DNA of 6,011 nt, taken from the NCBI GenBank assembly GCA_027335965.1, contig DAHWGZ010000100.1, forward strand, positions 254 to 6,264, read 5' to 3'. The notes under the pieces were generated by a model that was not told the origin of the DNA, ran no database searches, and saw only the letters and a list, made by a program, of their open reading frames with translations. Origin of the DNA: Acidiferrobacter sp. (GTDB lineage Bacteria; Pseudomonadota; Gammaproteobacteria; Acidiferrobacterales; Acidiferrobacteraceae). This document shows positions 1 through 6,011 of this stretch, one piece after another. How positions within the stretch are numbered: the stretch's first letter is position 1; every line of letters begins with the position of its first letter. Both the position numbers and the translations under genes were made by a program.

Positions 1-690
1 CAGATAGAAATTCTGCAGATTCTCGAGATCGGCCTCGAGCTTTTGACGCGAATAGCGGTCGTTGCCGGTGAAGAAGCTGAAAAGATTCGGCGAGCCAAGC
101 TTGAAGCGGCCAAGGAGCCGACTTTCCTTGTAGCGATGGTTGCCGACGATGGTGATCTGCTTGATCCGCGCAATCTTGCCCTCGGTCACGGTGATGCCCA
201 CCGCGACCCGGTCGCGCGGCAAGGGCTTTACGGTCGTGACCACGCGCGCCGCGTAATAGCCGCGATTGAAGTACTGACGCCTCAACGCCTGCTTGGTCTC
301 ATGCAAGAGCGCGCGATTGAACACACGCCCCTTGGCAAACCCCATGGCCGCGAGCGACTTCAGGAGCTTCTTGGGCTTTATGACATGCGTGCCCTTGATC
401 GTGATGCGCGCGATCGCCGGGCGCTCGCTCACCGCCACGATCAGCGTATGGCCCTGCTCCATCAACTTCACATCGCGGAAGAATCCGGTCTTAAAAAGTG
501 CCTGGATGGCGCGCTCGGCGCGCGCCCCGGTGAGGGTCTCACCGACCCGTAACGGAAGATAAGTCATGACCGTGGCGCGTGAAATGCGCTTTAGGCCCGT
601 GACTTTGATATGAGAGATCACGAAGGGGGCGGCCTGGGCCGTTCCCATGAGCGCGCCCGCCAAACAGAGCGCCGTCAACCATTTTTTCAT
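1..690 (-). CDS. bamA: Outer membrane protein assembly factor BamA, N-terminal part (runs off the left edge)
   Basis: BamA is the Omp85-family core of the BAM complex, which folds and inserts beta-barrel proteins into the outer membrane. Only the first 230 codons are present and the frame is open to base 1. Residues 1-20 look like a Sec signal peptide (MKKW start, hydrophobic core, probable cleavage after AQA). The rest resembles BamA periplasmic POTRA domains: POTRA1 about 23-90, with ALFKTGFFRDV and a VSERP end; POTRA2 about 91-170, with YFNRGYYAARV and PLPRDRV; POTRA3 from about 174, with ITIVGNHRY. The beta-barrel lies outside the window. The ATG at 690-688 fits the signal peptide; a GAGG about 13 nt upstream is a rather distant ribosome-binding match. 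The gene follows rseP after 22 nt, the usual proteobacterial arrangement. The mature part is strongly basic. Family assignment is secure; membership in the wider Omp85 group (TamA) is less likely given the neighbours. Confidence 0.95.
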   Translation of the reverse strand, partial: MKKWLTALCLAGALMGTAQAAPFVISHIKVTGLKRISRATVMTYLPLRVGETLTGARAERAIQALFKTGFFRDVKLMEQGHTLIVAVSERPAIARITIKGTHVIKPKKLLKSLAAMGFAKGRVFNRALLHETKQALRRQYFNRGYYAARVVTTVKPLPRDRVAVGITVTEGKIARIKQITIVGNHRYKESRLLGRFKLGSPNLFSFFTGNDRYSRQKLEADLENLQNFYL

Positions 691-712
691 TGCTTGAAGC
701 CCGCCTCGCTAC

Positions 713-2080
713 TTATCCCAGAATGCGTGTAATGTCGTTATAGAAGGCGAGCACCATGAGACCCAACAGCAAGGTCATGCCGACCCGTTGTCCCCACCCG
801 ATCGCCTGCTCCGAGATGGGTCCTCCCTTGACCCACTCAAGCAGATAGAACAACACGTGGCCCCCATCGAGGATCGGCACCGGCATCAGATTCAAAACTC
901 CGAGACTGATGCTGACGACCCCGAGAAACATCAGGAAACTGGTGAATCCCACCTGCACCGAATAACCGGCGTACTGCGCGATCGTGATGGGACCGCTGAT
1001 GCTCTTTGGCGAGACCTCGAGCATCAACATCTTGCCGAGCATCTCGACCGTCAGGCGGCTCATGAGCCATGTATCCTTCAGGGCCGCCCCGAGCGCCGCC
1101 AGTGGCCCGAACCGCACTACGACACGCAGGTTCGACGGTAACGCGGGAACACGGATGCCCGCACCAATCTGGCCCATGCGCCGGGCTCCCACCTTAACGG
1201 CTTTTGGCGTGATGATCAATTGTCGCGTCCGCCCATGATGGCGGACATCAAAATGCAAGGGCTGCAAGGGATGGGCGCGCACGATGCGCGCGACCTGCGT
1301 CCAATTGCTGATGGCCTGCCGGCCTATGCGGGTAATGAGATCGCCCACCCGAAGTCCGCCACGGGCCGCCGGCGTGTGCGCCTCGACTTCCGCGATGCGC
1401 GGCACGAGAGGCGGCTGCCAGCCGCTGATCCCGAGCACCTCGCCCAAGTGCCCCTTGCTTAAGGTGCGCGCATGGACATGGCGCAGATCAAGGATCAGGA
1501 CGCGTTTGTGGCCGCTCTTGGTCAGCACCTGCACGCGCACCTTGGCATGCTCCAGGGCTTTCTGAAAGAGGTAGAGCCGGTCCTGTCCGAGGCTCTGCAC
1601 CGGCCGGCCATTGATGCGCGTGATCAGATCTCCGGCACGCAGGCCGGCGGCCTGCGCCGGCGAATGCGCCGCGACCTTGCCGATGACGGGCTTCAGACCG
1701 GGCACGCCGGTCATGAACACCACCCAGTAGGCCAGGATCGCGAACAGGAAATTGAATCCGGGCCCGGCCAGCACGATGGCCGTGCGTTTCCAGAGGGCTT
1801 GACGATTGAACGCCCGGTGGCGCTCGGCCGGGGCGACATCGCCCTCGTTCTCGTCGAGCATCTTCACATAACCGCCGAGCGGCACCGCCGCCAGCACATA
1901 CTCGGTGGCGTCGGCCCCGGCGCGACGCAGGATGAGCGGTTTCCCGAACCCCACGGAAAACCGCAGCACCTTGACCCCGAGACTGCGCGCCACGATGTAG
2001 TGCCCAAACTCGTGCACCACGATCAGGATGCCGATCGCGAGCACGAAGCCGAGCAGGCTGTAGCCGATCTCCGTCAACAC
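713..2080 (-). CDS. rseP: RseP, inner-membrane site-2 zinc metalloprotease (regulated intramembrane proteolysis)
   Basis: RseP is an M50 (site-2 protease) family enzyme that cuts the transmembrane segment of the anti-sigma factor RseA after DegS, releasing sigma-E, and also clears remnant signal peptides. The 455-residue product matches the family length. The zinc site HEFGH is at residues 23-27 in the first membrane segment, and the third ligand is D405 in a [12 protein letters not shown] motif in the C-terminal membrane part. GGYVKMLDE (69-77) is the conserved membrane-associated loop. Two PDZ domains lie in the periplasmic region, about 130-200 and 225-295. I chose the GTG at 2080-2078: the protein then starts MLTEIGY, like its relatives, and AAGGGGG sits 7 nt upstream. 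A longer version from ATG 2128 would add 16 arginine-rich residues encoded inside dxr. It overlaps dxr by 7 nt, so translation is probably coupled. No key residue is missing. Confidence 0.96.
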   Translation of the reverse strand: MLTEIGYSLLGFVLAIGILIVVHEFGHYIVARSLGVKVLRFSVGFGKPLILRRAGADATEYVLAAVPLGGYVKMLDENEGDVAPAERHRAFNRQALWKRTAIVLAGPGFNFLFAILAYWVVFMTGVPGLKPVIGKVAAHSPAQAAGLRAGDLITRINGRPVQSLGQDRLYLFQKALEHAKVRVQVLTKSGHKRVLILDLRHVHARTLSKGHLGEVLGISGWQPPLVPRIAEVEAHTPAARGGLRVGDLITRIGRQAISNWTQVARIVRAHPLQPLHFDVRHHGRTRQLIITPKAVKVGARRMGQIGAGIRVPALPSNLRVVVRFGPLAALGAALKDTWLMSRLTVEMLGKMLMLEVSPKSISGPITIAQYAGYSVQVGFTSFLMFLGVVSISLGVLNLMPVPILDGGHVLFYLLEWVKGGPISEQAIGWGQRVGMTLLLGLMVLAFYNDITRILG

Positions 2081-3297
2081 GCCGCGACCCCCTTGCCGCG
2101 ATGGCCATCGATGACCTGACGGGCGCACTCACGCGCCATCCGATCCTCTTCCAGTATCGCCTCGATGCTCTCCGCCGGCACCACCGGCCGCGCCTCCAGG
2201 ACCGACTCGATGACATGCGGGATGGCGGCAAACGGCAACTCGCGGGCAAGAAAAGACTCCACCGCGATCTCGTTGGCGGCATTCAATACCGTGGGGGCGC
2301 TGGCGCCGGCCACCGCCGCCGCGCGCGCGAGCCTAAGACACGGGAAACGGACCTCGTCTGGCACCTCGAAATCCAATCGTCCCACGGCCGCCAGATCGAG
2401 GCGCGCCACCCCGGCCTCGATGCGGTCGGGAAACGCCAAGGCGTGGGCGATGGGGGTGCGCATGTCGGGGTTGCCGAGCTGCGCGAGCGTGGACCCGTCG
2501 ACGTACTCGACCAATGAATGGATGATGCTTTGCGGGTGGATCACGACGTCCACCTGGTCGGGCGACGCCTCGAACAGCCGACAGGCCTCGATCAACTCCA
2601 GGCCCTTGTTCATCAGGGTGGCCGAATCCACCGAGATCTTGCGGCCCATGCTCCAGCGCGGATGCGCGCAGGCCTGCTCGGGGGTGATGGTCGCGAACTC
2701 GCTTGCCGGGGTATTGCGGAACGGGCCACCCGAACAGGTGAGCACGATGCGTCGCACGCCAGACCTGAGCAATTCCGCGCGCGGCTGGGGCAAGCACTGG
2801 AAGACCGCATTATGCTCGCTGTCGAGCGGCAGGAGCTGCGCGCCGCTTTTGCGCGCCAGGGCCATCAGCAGATGGCCCGACATCACGAGCGGCTCCTTGT
2901 TGGCAAACAAGACGCGCTTGCCGGCGGCCACCGCCGCCCACGCCGACTTGAGCCCGGCGGCGCCGACGATGCCGCACACGACCGTGGTCACGCGCGGGTC
3001 GCAGACGATGCGTTCGAGCGCCGCGGGTCCCGCGAGCACCTCCGTGCCGCCGTCGCCAAGCGACTGCGCAAGCCGTTGCGCCGCCTCCGGGGCATGAATG
3101 GCGGCCAGTGCCGGGCGCCATTCCTGGCACAGCGCGCGCAGCTCCTCGGCGCGCTCGTAGGCGCTCAAGGCCACCACCCGGAAACGCTCCGGGTGGAGCT
3201 CCACCACCTTCAAGGTGCTGACCCCTATGGAGCCGGTGGCCCCCAATACCGCAAGCCCTTGGACGGCTTCACGCCCCGGACGCCCTTCCTGCCTCAT
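2074..3297 (-). CDS. dxr: 1-deoxy-D-xylulose 5-phosphate reductoisomerase
   Basis: Dxr (IspC) converts DXP to 2-C-methyl-D-erythritol 4-phosphate with NADPH and a divalent metal, the committed step of the MEP isoprenoid pathway in the cytoplasm; it is the fosmidomycin target. The 407-residue product is full length. The N-terminal NADPH-binding motif GATGSIG is at 19-25, ANKEPLV at 132-138, and the metal/substrate motif LPLDSEHNA at 156-164 (D159, E161). The mobile-loop region [15 protein letters not shown] starts at H212, and NKGLE (230-234) supplies the third metal ligand E234. [15 protein letters not shown] follows at 273-287. The loop after LPQP is about six residues shorter than in the E. 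coli enzyme, and the N-terminus about eleven longer. The ATG at 3297-3295 shares ATGA with the cdsA stop, and a GGGGG run lies just upstream. The frame stays open far upstream, but that stretch is the cdsA gene read in another frame. Confidence 0.97.
   Translation of the reverse strand: MRQEGRPGREAVQGLAVLGATGSIGVSTLKVVELHPERFRVVALSAYERAEELRALCQEWRPALAAIHAPEAAQRLAQSLGDGGTEVLAGPAALERIVCDPRVTTVVCGIVGAAGLKSAWAAVAAGKRVLFANKEPLVMSGHLLMALARKSGAQLLPLDSEHNAVFQCLPQPRAELLRSGVRRIVLTCSGGPFRNTPASEFATITPEQACAHPRWSMGRKISVDSATLMNKGLELIEACRLFEASPDQVDVVIHPQSIIHSLVEYVDGSTLAQLGNPDMRTPIAHALAFPDRIEAGVARLDLAAVGRLDFEVPDEVRFPCLRLARAAAVAGASAPTVLNAANEIAVESFLARELPFAAIPHVIESVLEARPVVPAESIEAILEEDRMARECARQVIDGHRGKGVAAC
2088..2094 (-). 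promoter_or_regulatory. Shine-Dalgarno site of rseP
   Basis: AAGGGGG lies inside the 3' end of dxr, 7 nt before the GTG at 2080. This supports that GTG over the upstream ATG at 2128 and over the TTG immediately after it, and suggests rseP translation is coupled to the end of dxr translation. Confidence 0.75.
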
Positions 3298-4100
3298 CGA
3301 ACCCCCAGGTAGCGCATGGTCCACACGAATAACGGCACCGCCGCCGTCAAGGCATCGATGCGATCCAGGATACCGCCATGACCCGGCAACAAGTGACCCG
3401 AGTCCTTGACGGCGGCCAGACGCTTGGCCTTGCTTTCCAACAAATCCCCCACGATCGAGGCCATGGCGACCGCCGCGCCCAACAGCGCGCCGCCGCCGGC
3501 GCCGAGCCCCGCGACCCCAAGCCACGAGGCGCCGACACCCCCGACGATCGCCGCCCCCGCGACCCCGGCCAGCGCGCCCTCCACGGTCTTGCCGGGGCTG
3601 ACCAGCGGGGCCAGGCGACGACGCCCCAAGGCGCGCCCCGCGAAATAGGCGGCGCTGTCGGCGGTCCACACCATGGCCAAAAGCCAGATCAAAAGCGCCG
3701 GGCGCAAGGGATCCTGGGCCTTCAGCGCCAGACACCCGCGCCACGCCGGCACCAATATCAGAAGGCCCGACAGGTACTTGGCCGGCGCATGGCGCCACAC
3801 CGGGCTCGCCCGGTCGCGAAACACGAATACCTCGCAGGCGGCCCACACCCACCAGAGGATTGCCGCCGCCATCACCGCCGAAAGCGGCAACAGCAGGCTC
3901 GCCAGCCCCAAAAGCGCGGCGAGCGCGGGAAACGCATACCGCGCCGCCGGCCGCCGCGTCGCGAGCCCCGACCACTCGAAGGCGGCAAGGAGCGTGACCG
4001 CGCCCAACAATATCCCGACCCCGATGGTGTTCAGAAACCATAGACCGGCGAGCACCACGGCGCCCGCGAGAAGCGCCGTCAGCAGCCGCTCCTTAAGCAC
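3294..4100 (-). CDS. cdsA: Phosphatidate cytidylyltransferase (CDP-diglyceride synthase)
   Basis: CdsA is an integral inner-membrane enzyme that makes CDP-diacylglycerol from CTP and phosphatidic acid, the precursor of all phospholipids. The 268-residue product is very hydrophobic, with about eight likely membrane segments, and is slightly shorter than E. coli CdsA (285). The family signature sits near the C-terminus at about 223-249: SKAKR, then [18 protein letters not shown], which includes the lysine, aspartate and histidine residues typical of the active site. An upstream conserved patch, [12 protein letters not shown] (145-156), and [12 protein letters not shown] (168-179) also match. 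The start is GTG at 4100-4098, giving [11 protein letters not shown], which aligns with the MLKYRL start of the E. coli protein; GAGG lies 9 nt upstream. It overlaps the uppS end by 8 nt and its TGA overlaps the dxr ATG by 4 nt. An open frame extends upstream to 4463 but there is only uppS in another frame. Confidence 0.95.
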   Translation of the reverse strand: MLKERLLTALLAGAVVLAGLWFLNTIGVGILLGAVTLLAAFEWSGLATRRPAARYAFPALAALLGLASLLLPLSAVMAAAILWWVWAACEVFVFRDRASPVWRHAPAKYLSGLLILVPAWRGCLALKAQDPLRPALLIWLLAMVWTADSAAYFAGRALGRRRLAPLVSPGKTVEGALAGVAGAAIVGGVGASWLGVAGLGAGGGALLGAAVAMASIVGDLLESKAKRLAAVKDSGHLLPGHGGILDRIDALTAAVPLFVWTMRYLGVR

Positions 4101-4851
4101 GCCACGCCGCCTCGACCTGGTCACCCGTGCGCCCGAACCGCCGCTGGCGCCCGACGAAGGACTCCAGGGCCAGATCGAACTGCTTGCGATCGAAGTCGGG
4201 CCATAGCACGGGCGTGAAATAGAGCTCCGCGTAGGCAAGCTGCCAGAGCAGAAAATTGCTGATGCGCTGTTCACCGCCGGTGCGGATGAAGAGATCGGGC
4301 TCCGGGATGCCGGCCATGCTGAGATGGGGCTCCAGGGTCTCGGGGGCGATGTCGCTCGGCAAAAGCCGGCCGGCGCGCACCTCCTCGGCGACGCGCGCGC
4401 AGGCCTGCGCGATATCCCAGCGGCCGCCATAGTTCGCGGCGATGGTGAGACGCAAGCGGCCATTGTCGGCGGTCAAGGCCTCGGCATCGCGCACGCGCTG
4501 CACGATATCGGGCCCGAAGGCGGCGATGTCGCCGATGGCACGGAACTGGATGTCGTTGTCATGGAGCTTTACAATCTCGCGCTCCAGCGCCAGCAGAAAC
4601 AGCTGGCGCAACAGCCGCACCTCGAGCCGCGGACGGCGCCAGTTCTCGCTGCTGAAGGCAAACAGGGTGAGCGCCTTGATGCCTTTCTCGGCGCACGCCG
4701 CGACCAGATCACGGACCGTCTCCACACCCTTGCGGTGCCCCTGGATGCGAGCCTGCCCGCGGGCCTTGGCCCAGCGGCCGTTGCCGTCCATGATCACCGC
4801 AACATGGGCGGGCAGACCTCCTGTGATGGCGCTTTGATCCGTCGTTTTCAT
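4093..4851 (-). CDS. uppS: Undecaprenyl-diphosphate synthase ((2E,6E)-farnesyl-diphosphate specific)
   Basis: UppS is a cis-prenyltransferase that adds eight isopentenyl units to farnesyl diphosphate to make C55-PP, precursor of the lipid carrier for peptidoglycan and surface polysaccharides. The 252-residue product is full length. HVAVIMDGNGRWAKARG carries the catalytic aspartate D22 (MDGNGRWA, 21-28), followed by GHRKG (38-42) and FAFSSENWRRP (64-74). AANYGGRWDI lies at 138-147, and the C-terminal signature PEPDLFIRTGGEQRISNFLL begins at 183, with R190, R196 and the SNFLLWQ loop. YFTPVLWPDF (211-220) is typical. The ATG at 4851-4849 gives an N-terminus of normal length, but no Shine-Dalgarno sequence is visible before it, unlike frr, cdsA and rseP. 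It lies 33 nt after frr and overlaps cdsA by 8 nt. Next to dxr, it places isoprenoid supply and use in one transcript. Confidence 0.97.
   Translation of the reverse strand: MKTTDQSAITGGLPAHVAVIMDGNGRWAKARGQARIQGHRKGVETVRDLVAACAEKGIKALTLFAFSSENWRRPRLEVRLLRQLFLLALEREIVKLHDNDIQFRAIGDIAAFGPDIVQRVRDAEALTADNGRLRLTIAANYGGRWDIAQACARVAEEVRAGRLLPSDIAPETLEPHLSMAGIPEPDLFIRTGGEQRISNFLLWQLAYAELYFTPVLWPDFDRKQFDLALESFVGRQRRFGRTGDQVEAAWRA
4110..4113 (-). promoter_or_regulatory. Shine-Dalgarno-like site of cdsA
   Basis: GAGG in the 3' end of uppS, 9 nt before the cdsA GTG at 4100. It is short, and G-rich sequence is common here, so it supports rather than proves the start. Confidence 0.5.
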
Positions 4852-4862
4852 AGCACGAGTAT

Positions 4863-4880
4863 AGGCGCACTGGGGCGCCT
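4863..4880 (-). other. Stem-loop in the frr-uppS gap
   Basis: AGGCGC and GCGCCT are perfect 6-bp inverted arms around a 6-nt loop, filling most of the 33-nt space between the frr stop and the uppS start. No run of T follows, so it does not look like an intrinsic terminator. It could be an RNA-stability or processing element, or chance in GC-rich DNA. Confidence 0.4.
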
Positions 4881-4884
4881 GGGG

Positions 4885-5442
4885 TTAGATCTCCAGGATG
4901 TCGCGTTCCTTCGCGGCGACCAGCTTGTCGATTTCGGCGATGAACTGGTCCGTGGCCTTTTGCACGGCCTCGACCAGACGCTTCTCCTCGTCTTCCGGGA
5001 GCAGCTTCTTCTTGACCTGATCCTTCAAATGATTATTCGTATCGCGACGGATGTTGCGCACCGCGATCTTGGCATTCTCGCCCTCGCTGCGCGCCACCTT
5101 GCCAAGGTCCCGGCGCCGCTCTTCGGTCAAAGGCGGCATGGGAATGCGGATGGTCGTGCCGGACGTCACCGGGTTAAAGCCCAGCCCGGACTCCATGATG
5201 GCGCGCTCGATCGCCGCCACGACGCCCTTCTCCCAGGGACTGACGACCAGATTGCGGGCATCGGCCACGGTGACGTTGGCGACCTTCGGCAACGCGGTCT
5301 TGGTCCCGTAGTAGTCGACCATGACATGGTCCAAAAGCGCGGTATTGGCGCGCCCCGTGCGAATGCGACCGAGCTCAGCCTTCAAGGCGTCGACCGACTT
5401 GGCCATGCGCGCCTGGACGTCTTTCTTCAGATCATCACTCAC
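4885..5442 (-). CDS. frr: Ribosome recycling factor (RRF)
   Basis: RRF works with EF-G and IF-3 in the cytoplasm to split the post-termination ribosome so it can be reused. The 185-residue product has the same length as the E. coli protein and no apparent gaps. Recognisable blocks are [12 protein letters not shown] (27-38) in the three-helix bundle, VDYYGT (42-47), GLGFNP (86-91), [14 protein letters not shown] (100-113) and VRNIRRD (128-134), where R129 and R132 are conserved arginines of the ribosome-facing helix. The start is GTG at 5442-5440, not ATG: it gives MSDDLKKD, matching the family start, and AAGGAG lies 6 nt upstream. It overlaps the end of pyrH by 8 nt. An out-of-frame ATG two bases upstream runs straight into TGA. 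Acidic and basic residues are nearly balanced, unlike the periplasmic proteins of this cluster. Identification is secure. Confidence 0.97.
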   Translation of the reverse strand: MSDDLKKDVQARMAKSVDALKAELGRIRTGRANTALLDHVMVDYYGTKTALPKVANVTVADARNLVVSPWEKGVVAAIERAIMESGLGFNPVTSGTTIRIPMPPLTEERRRDLGKVARSEGENAKIAVRNIRRDTNNHLKDQVKKKLLPEDEEKRLVEAVQKATDQFIAEIDKLVAAKERDILEI

Positions 5443-6011
5443 ATGCCGCTCCTTCTTCGACTAAAGTCCCTTCATCGGCGCCGGCGAGGATGCGCGCCAG
5501 GGCCCCGGGCGAGCTCATGTCAAAAACACGCAGGGGCACGCGAAACTCCCGCAACAGCGCGATCGCCGTGGCATCCATCACCCCGAGACGGCGCTGCAGC
5601 ACGTCGTCATACCCGAGGCGCCGGTAGCGCACGGCGTTCGGATCGCGCTTGGGGTCCGCGGAATATACGCCGTCGACCTTGGTGGCCTTCAGCATGATCT
5701 CGGCGCCCACTTCCAGAGCCCGCAGGCTTGCCGCGGTATCGGTGGTGAAGAACGGGTTGCCGGTCCCGGCCGCGAATACCACGACCTCGCCCCGCTCCAG
5801 GCACTCCAAGGCGCGGCGCCTGTCAAACGGCGGTACCGCGGTCCCGACGGCGAGCGCCGACTGCACATGAGCGGTCACCCCGCGCGCGCGCAGCGCCTCG
5901 ACCAGCGCCAGCGCGTTCATGACCGTGGCGAGCATGCCCATGAGGTCCGCCTGCGCCCGATCCATGTCGCGCGCCGAACTCGACACGCCACGAAAGATGT
6001 TCCCGCCGCCG
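5435..6011 (-). CDS. pyrH: Uridylate (UMP) kinase, C-terminal 191 residues (5' end beyond the right edge)
   Basis: PyrH phosphorylates UMP to UDP using ATP; the bacterial enzyme is a hexamer of the amino-acid-kinase fold, regulated by GTP and UTP, and is essential for pyrimidine nucleotide supply. The window begins within GGGNIFRG, the glycine-rich substrate loop, so by comparison with the 241-residue E. coli protein roughly 55 N-terminal residues are missing. Other family blocks are [57 protein letters not shown] and [20 protein letters not shown], followed by GALARI and the EGTLV end. A short EEGAACE tail follows, slightly longer than in E. coli; its codons contain the ribosome-binding site and start of frr. 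A GTG at 5986-5984 lies inside the gene and is not a plausible start. pyrH directly before frr is the usual order, with tsf and rpsB expected further upstream, outside this window. Confidence 0.96.
   Translation of the reverse strand, partial: GGGNIFRGVSSSARDMDRAQADLMGMLATVMNALALVEALRARGVTAHVQSALAVGTAVPPFDRRRALECLERGEVVVFAAGTGNPFFTTDTAASLRALEVGAEIMLKATKVDGVYSADPKRDPNAVRYRRLGYDDVLQRRLGVMDATAIALLREFRVPLRVFDMSSPGALARILAGADEGTLVEEGAACE
5449..5454 (-). promoter_or_regulatory. Shine-Dalgarno site of frr
   Basis: AAGGAG, a near-perfect match to the 16S rRNA 3' end, lies inside the last codons of pyrH. It is 6 nt from the GTG start of frr and only 4 nt from an out-of-frame ATG. The spacing and the normal RRF N-terminus favour the GTG. 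Confidence 0.85.

Noticed and set aside
43..552. Plus-strand open frame of 169 codons opposite bamA
   Set aside because: The minus strand here encodes clear BamA POTRA domains with a signal peptide; the plus-strand product resembles nothing I know.
691..712. Promoter or terminator between rseP and bamA
   Set aside because: The 22-nt gap contains only a weak GAGG; I found no -10/-35 pair, sigma-E-like GGAACTT or terminator in it. A promoter inside rseP remains possible but I could not identify one.
1472..2119. Plus-strand open frame of 215 codons opposite rseP
   Set aside because: Antisense shadow of a conserved gene; histidine/arginine-rich product without a recognisable motif.
2081..2128. 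ATG at 2128 as the rseP start
   Set aside because: It would add 16 arginine-rich residues within dxr. The GTG at 2080 has a good ribosome-binding site and matches the family N-terminus.
3298..4041. Upstream extension of the dxr frame, which would give a 655-residue protein
   Set aside because: The extra part is arginine- and glycine-rich low-complexity translation of cdsA in another frame. Dxr begins normally at 3297, beside the cdsA stop.
4101..4463. Upstream extension of the cdsA frame, adding about 121 residues
   Set aside because: It lies fully inside uppS in another frame, and the GTG at 4100 restores the normal CdsA N-terminus.
4863..4880. Intrinsic terminator after frr
   Set aside because: The stem is only 6 bp and no T-run follows on the minus strand, where the next bases are ATACTCG.
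4324..5697. Long plus-strand open frame of 457 codons opposite uppS, frr and pyrH
   Set aside because: It runs antisense across three well-identified conserved genes; its length reflects GC-rich codon structure, and its product shows no recognisable domain.

Overview
The window is a GC-rich bacterial chromosome segment carrying one essential gene cluster. Every gene reads on the minus strand, from the right edge to the left: pyrH (5' end outside the window) - frr - uppS - cdsA - dxr - rseP - bamA (3' end outside the window). This order is the familiar proteobacterial cluster, found in gamma- and many betaproteobacteria. With the protein sequences it points to a Gram-negative proteobacterium, most likely gammaproteobacterial. 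The BamA POTRA region and the RseP periplasmic region are strongly basic while cytoplasmic RRF is near neutral, which hints at an acidophile. That is an inference, and the genus cannot be fixed from this window.

Layout, in transcription order. From 6011 to 5435 lies most of pyrH (UMP kinase). It overlaps frr (ribosome recycling factor, 5442-4885) by 8 nt. A 33-nt gap with a small stem-loop leads to uppS (undecaprenyl-diphosphate synthase, 4851-4093). uppS overlaps cdsA (CDP-diglyceride synthase, 4100-3294) by 8 nt. cdsA overlaps dxr (DXP reductoisomerase, 3297-2074) by 4 nt (ATGA), and dxr overlaps rseP (site-2 protease, 2080-713) by 7 nt. A 22-nt gap precedes bamA (690 to beyond 1). No stretch longer than 33 nt lies outside a gene, and no RNA gene, mobile element, CRISPR array or convincing terminator was seen.

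The genes work together around envelope growth. Dxr makes MEP for isoprenoids, and UppS elongates the resulting isoprenyl units into the C55 carrier used for peptidoglycan and O-antigen. CdsA makes CDP-diacylglycerol for phospholipids. BamA inserts outer-membrane proteins, and RseP processes the sigma-E anti-sigma factor in response to outer-membrane-protein stress. PyrH (UTP/CTP supply, CTP being the CdsA substrate) and RRF (ribosome recycling) tie the cluster to nucleotide supply and translation.

Nothing here amounts to a new biological system: the locus is conserved and its genes look intact. The points worth a second look are small: the frr-uppS junction, a start-stop codon pair at the frr start, basic periplasmic domains, and two unusually similar PDZ domains in RseP.
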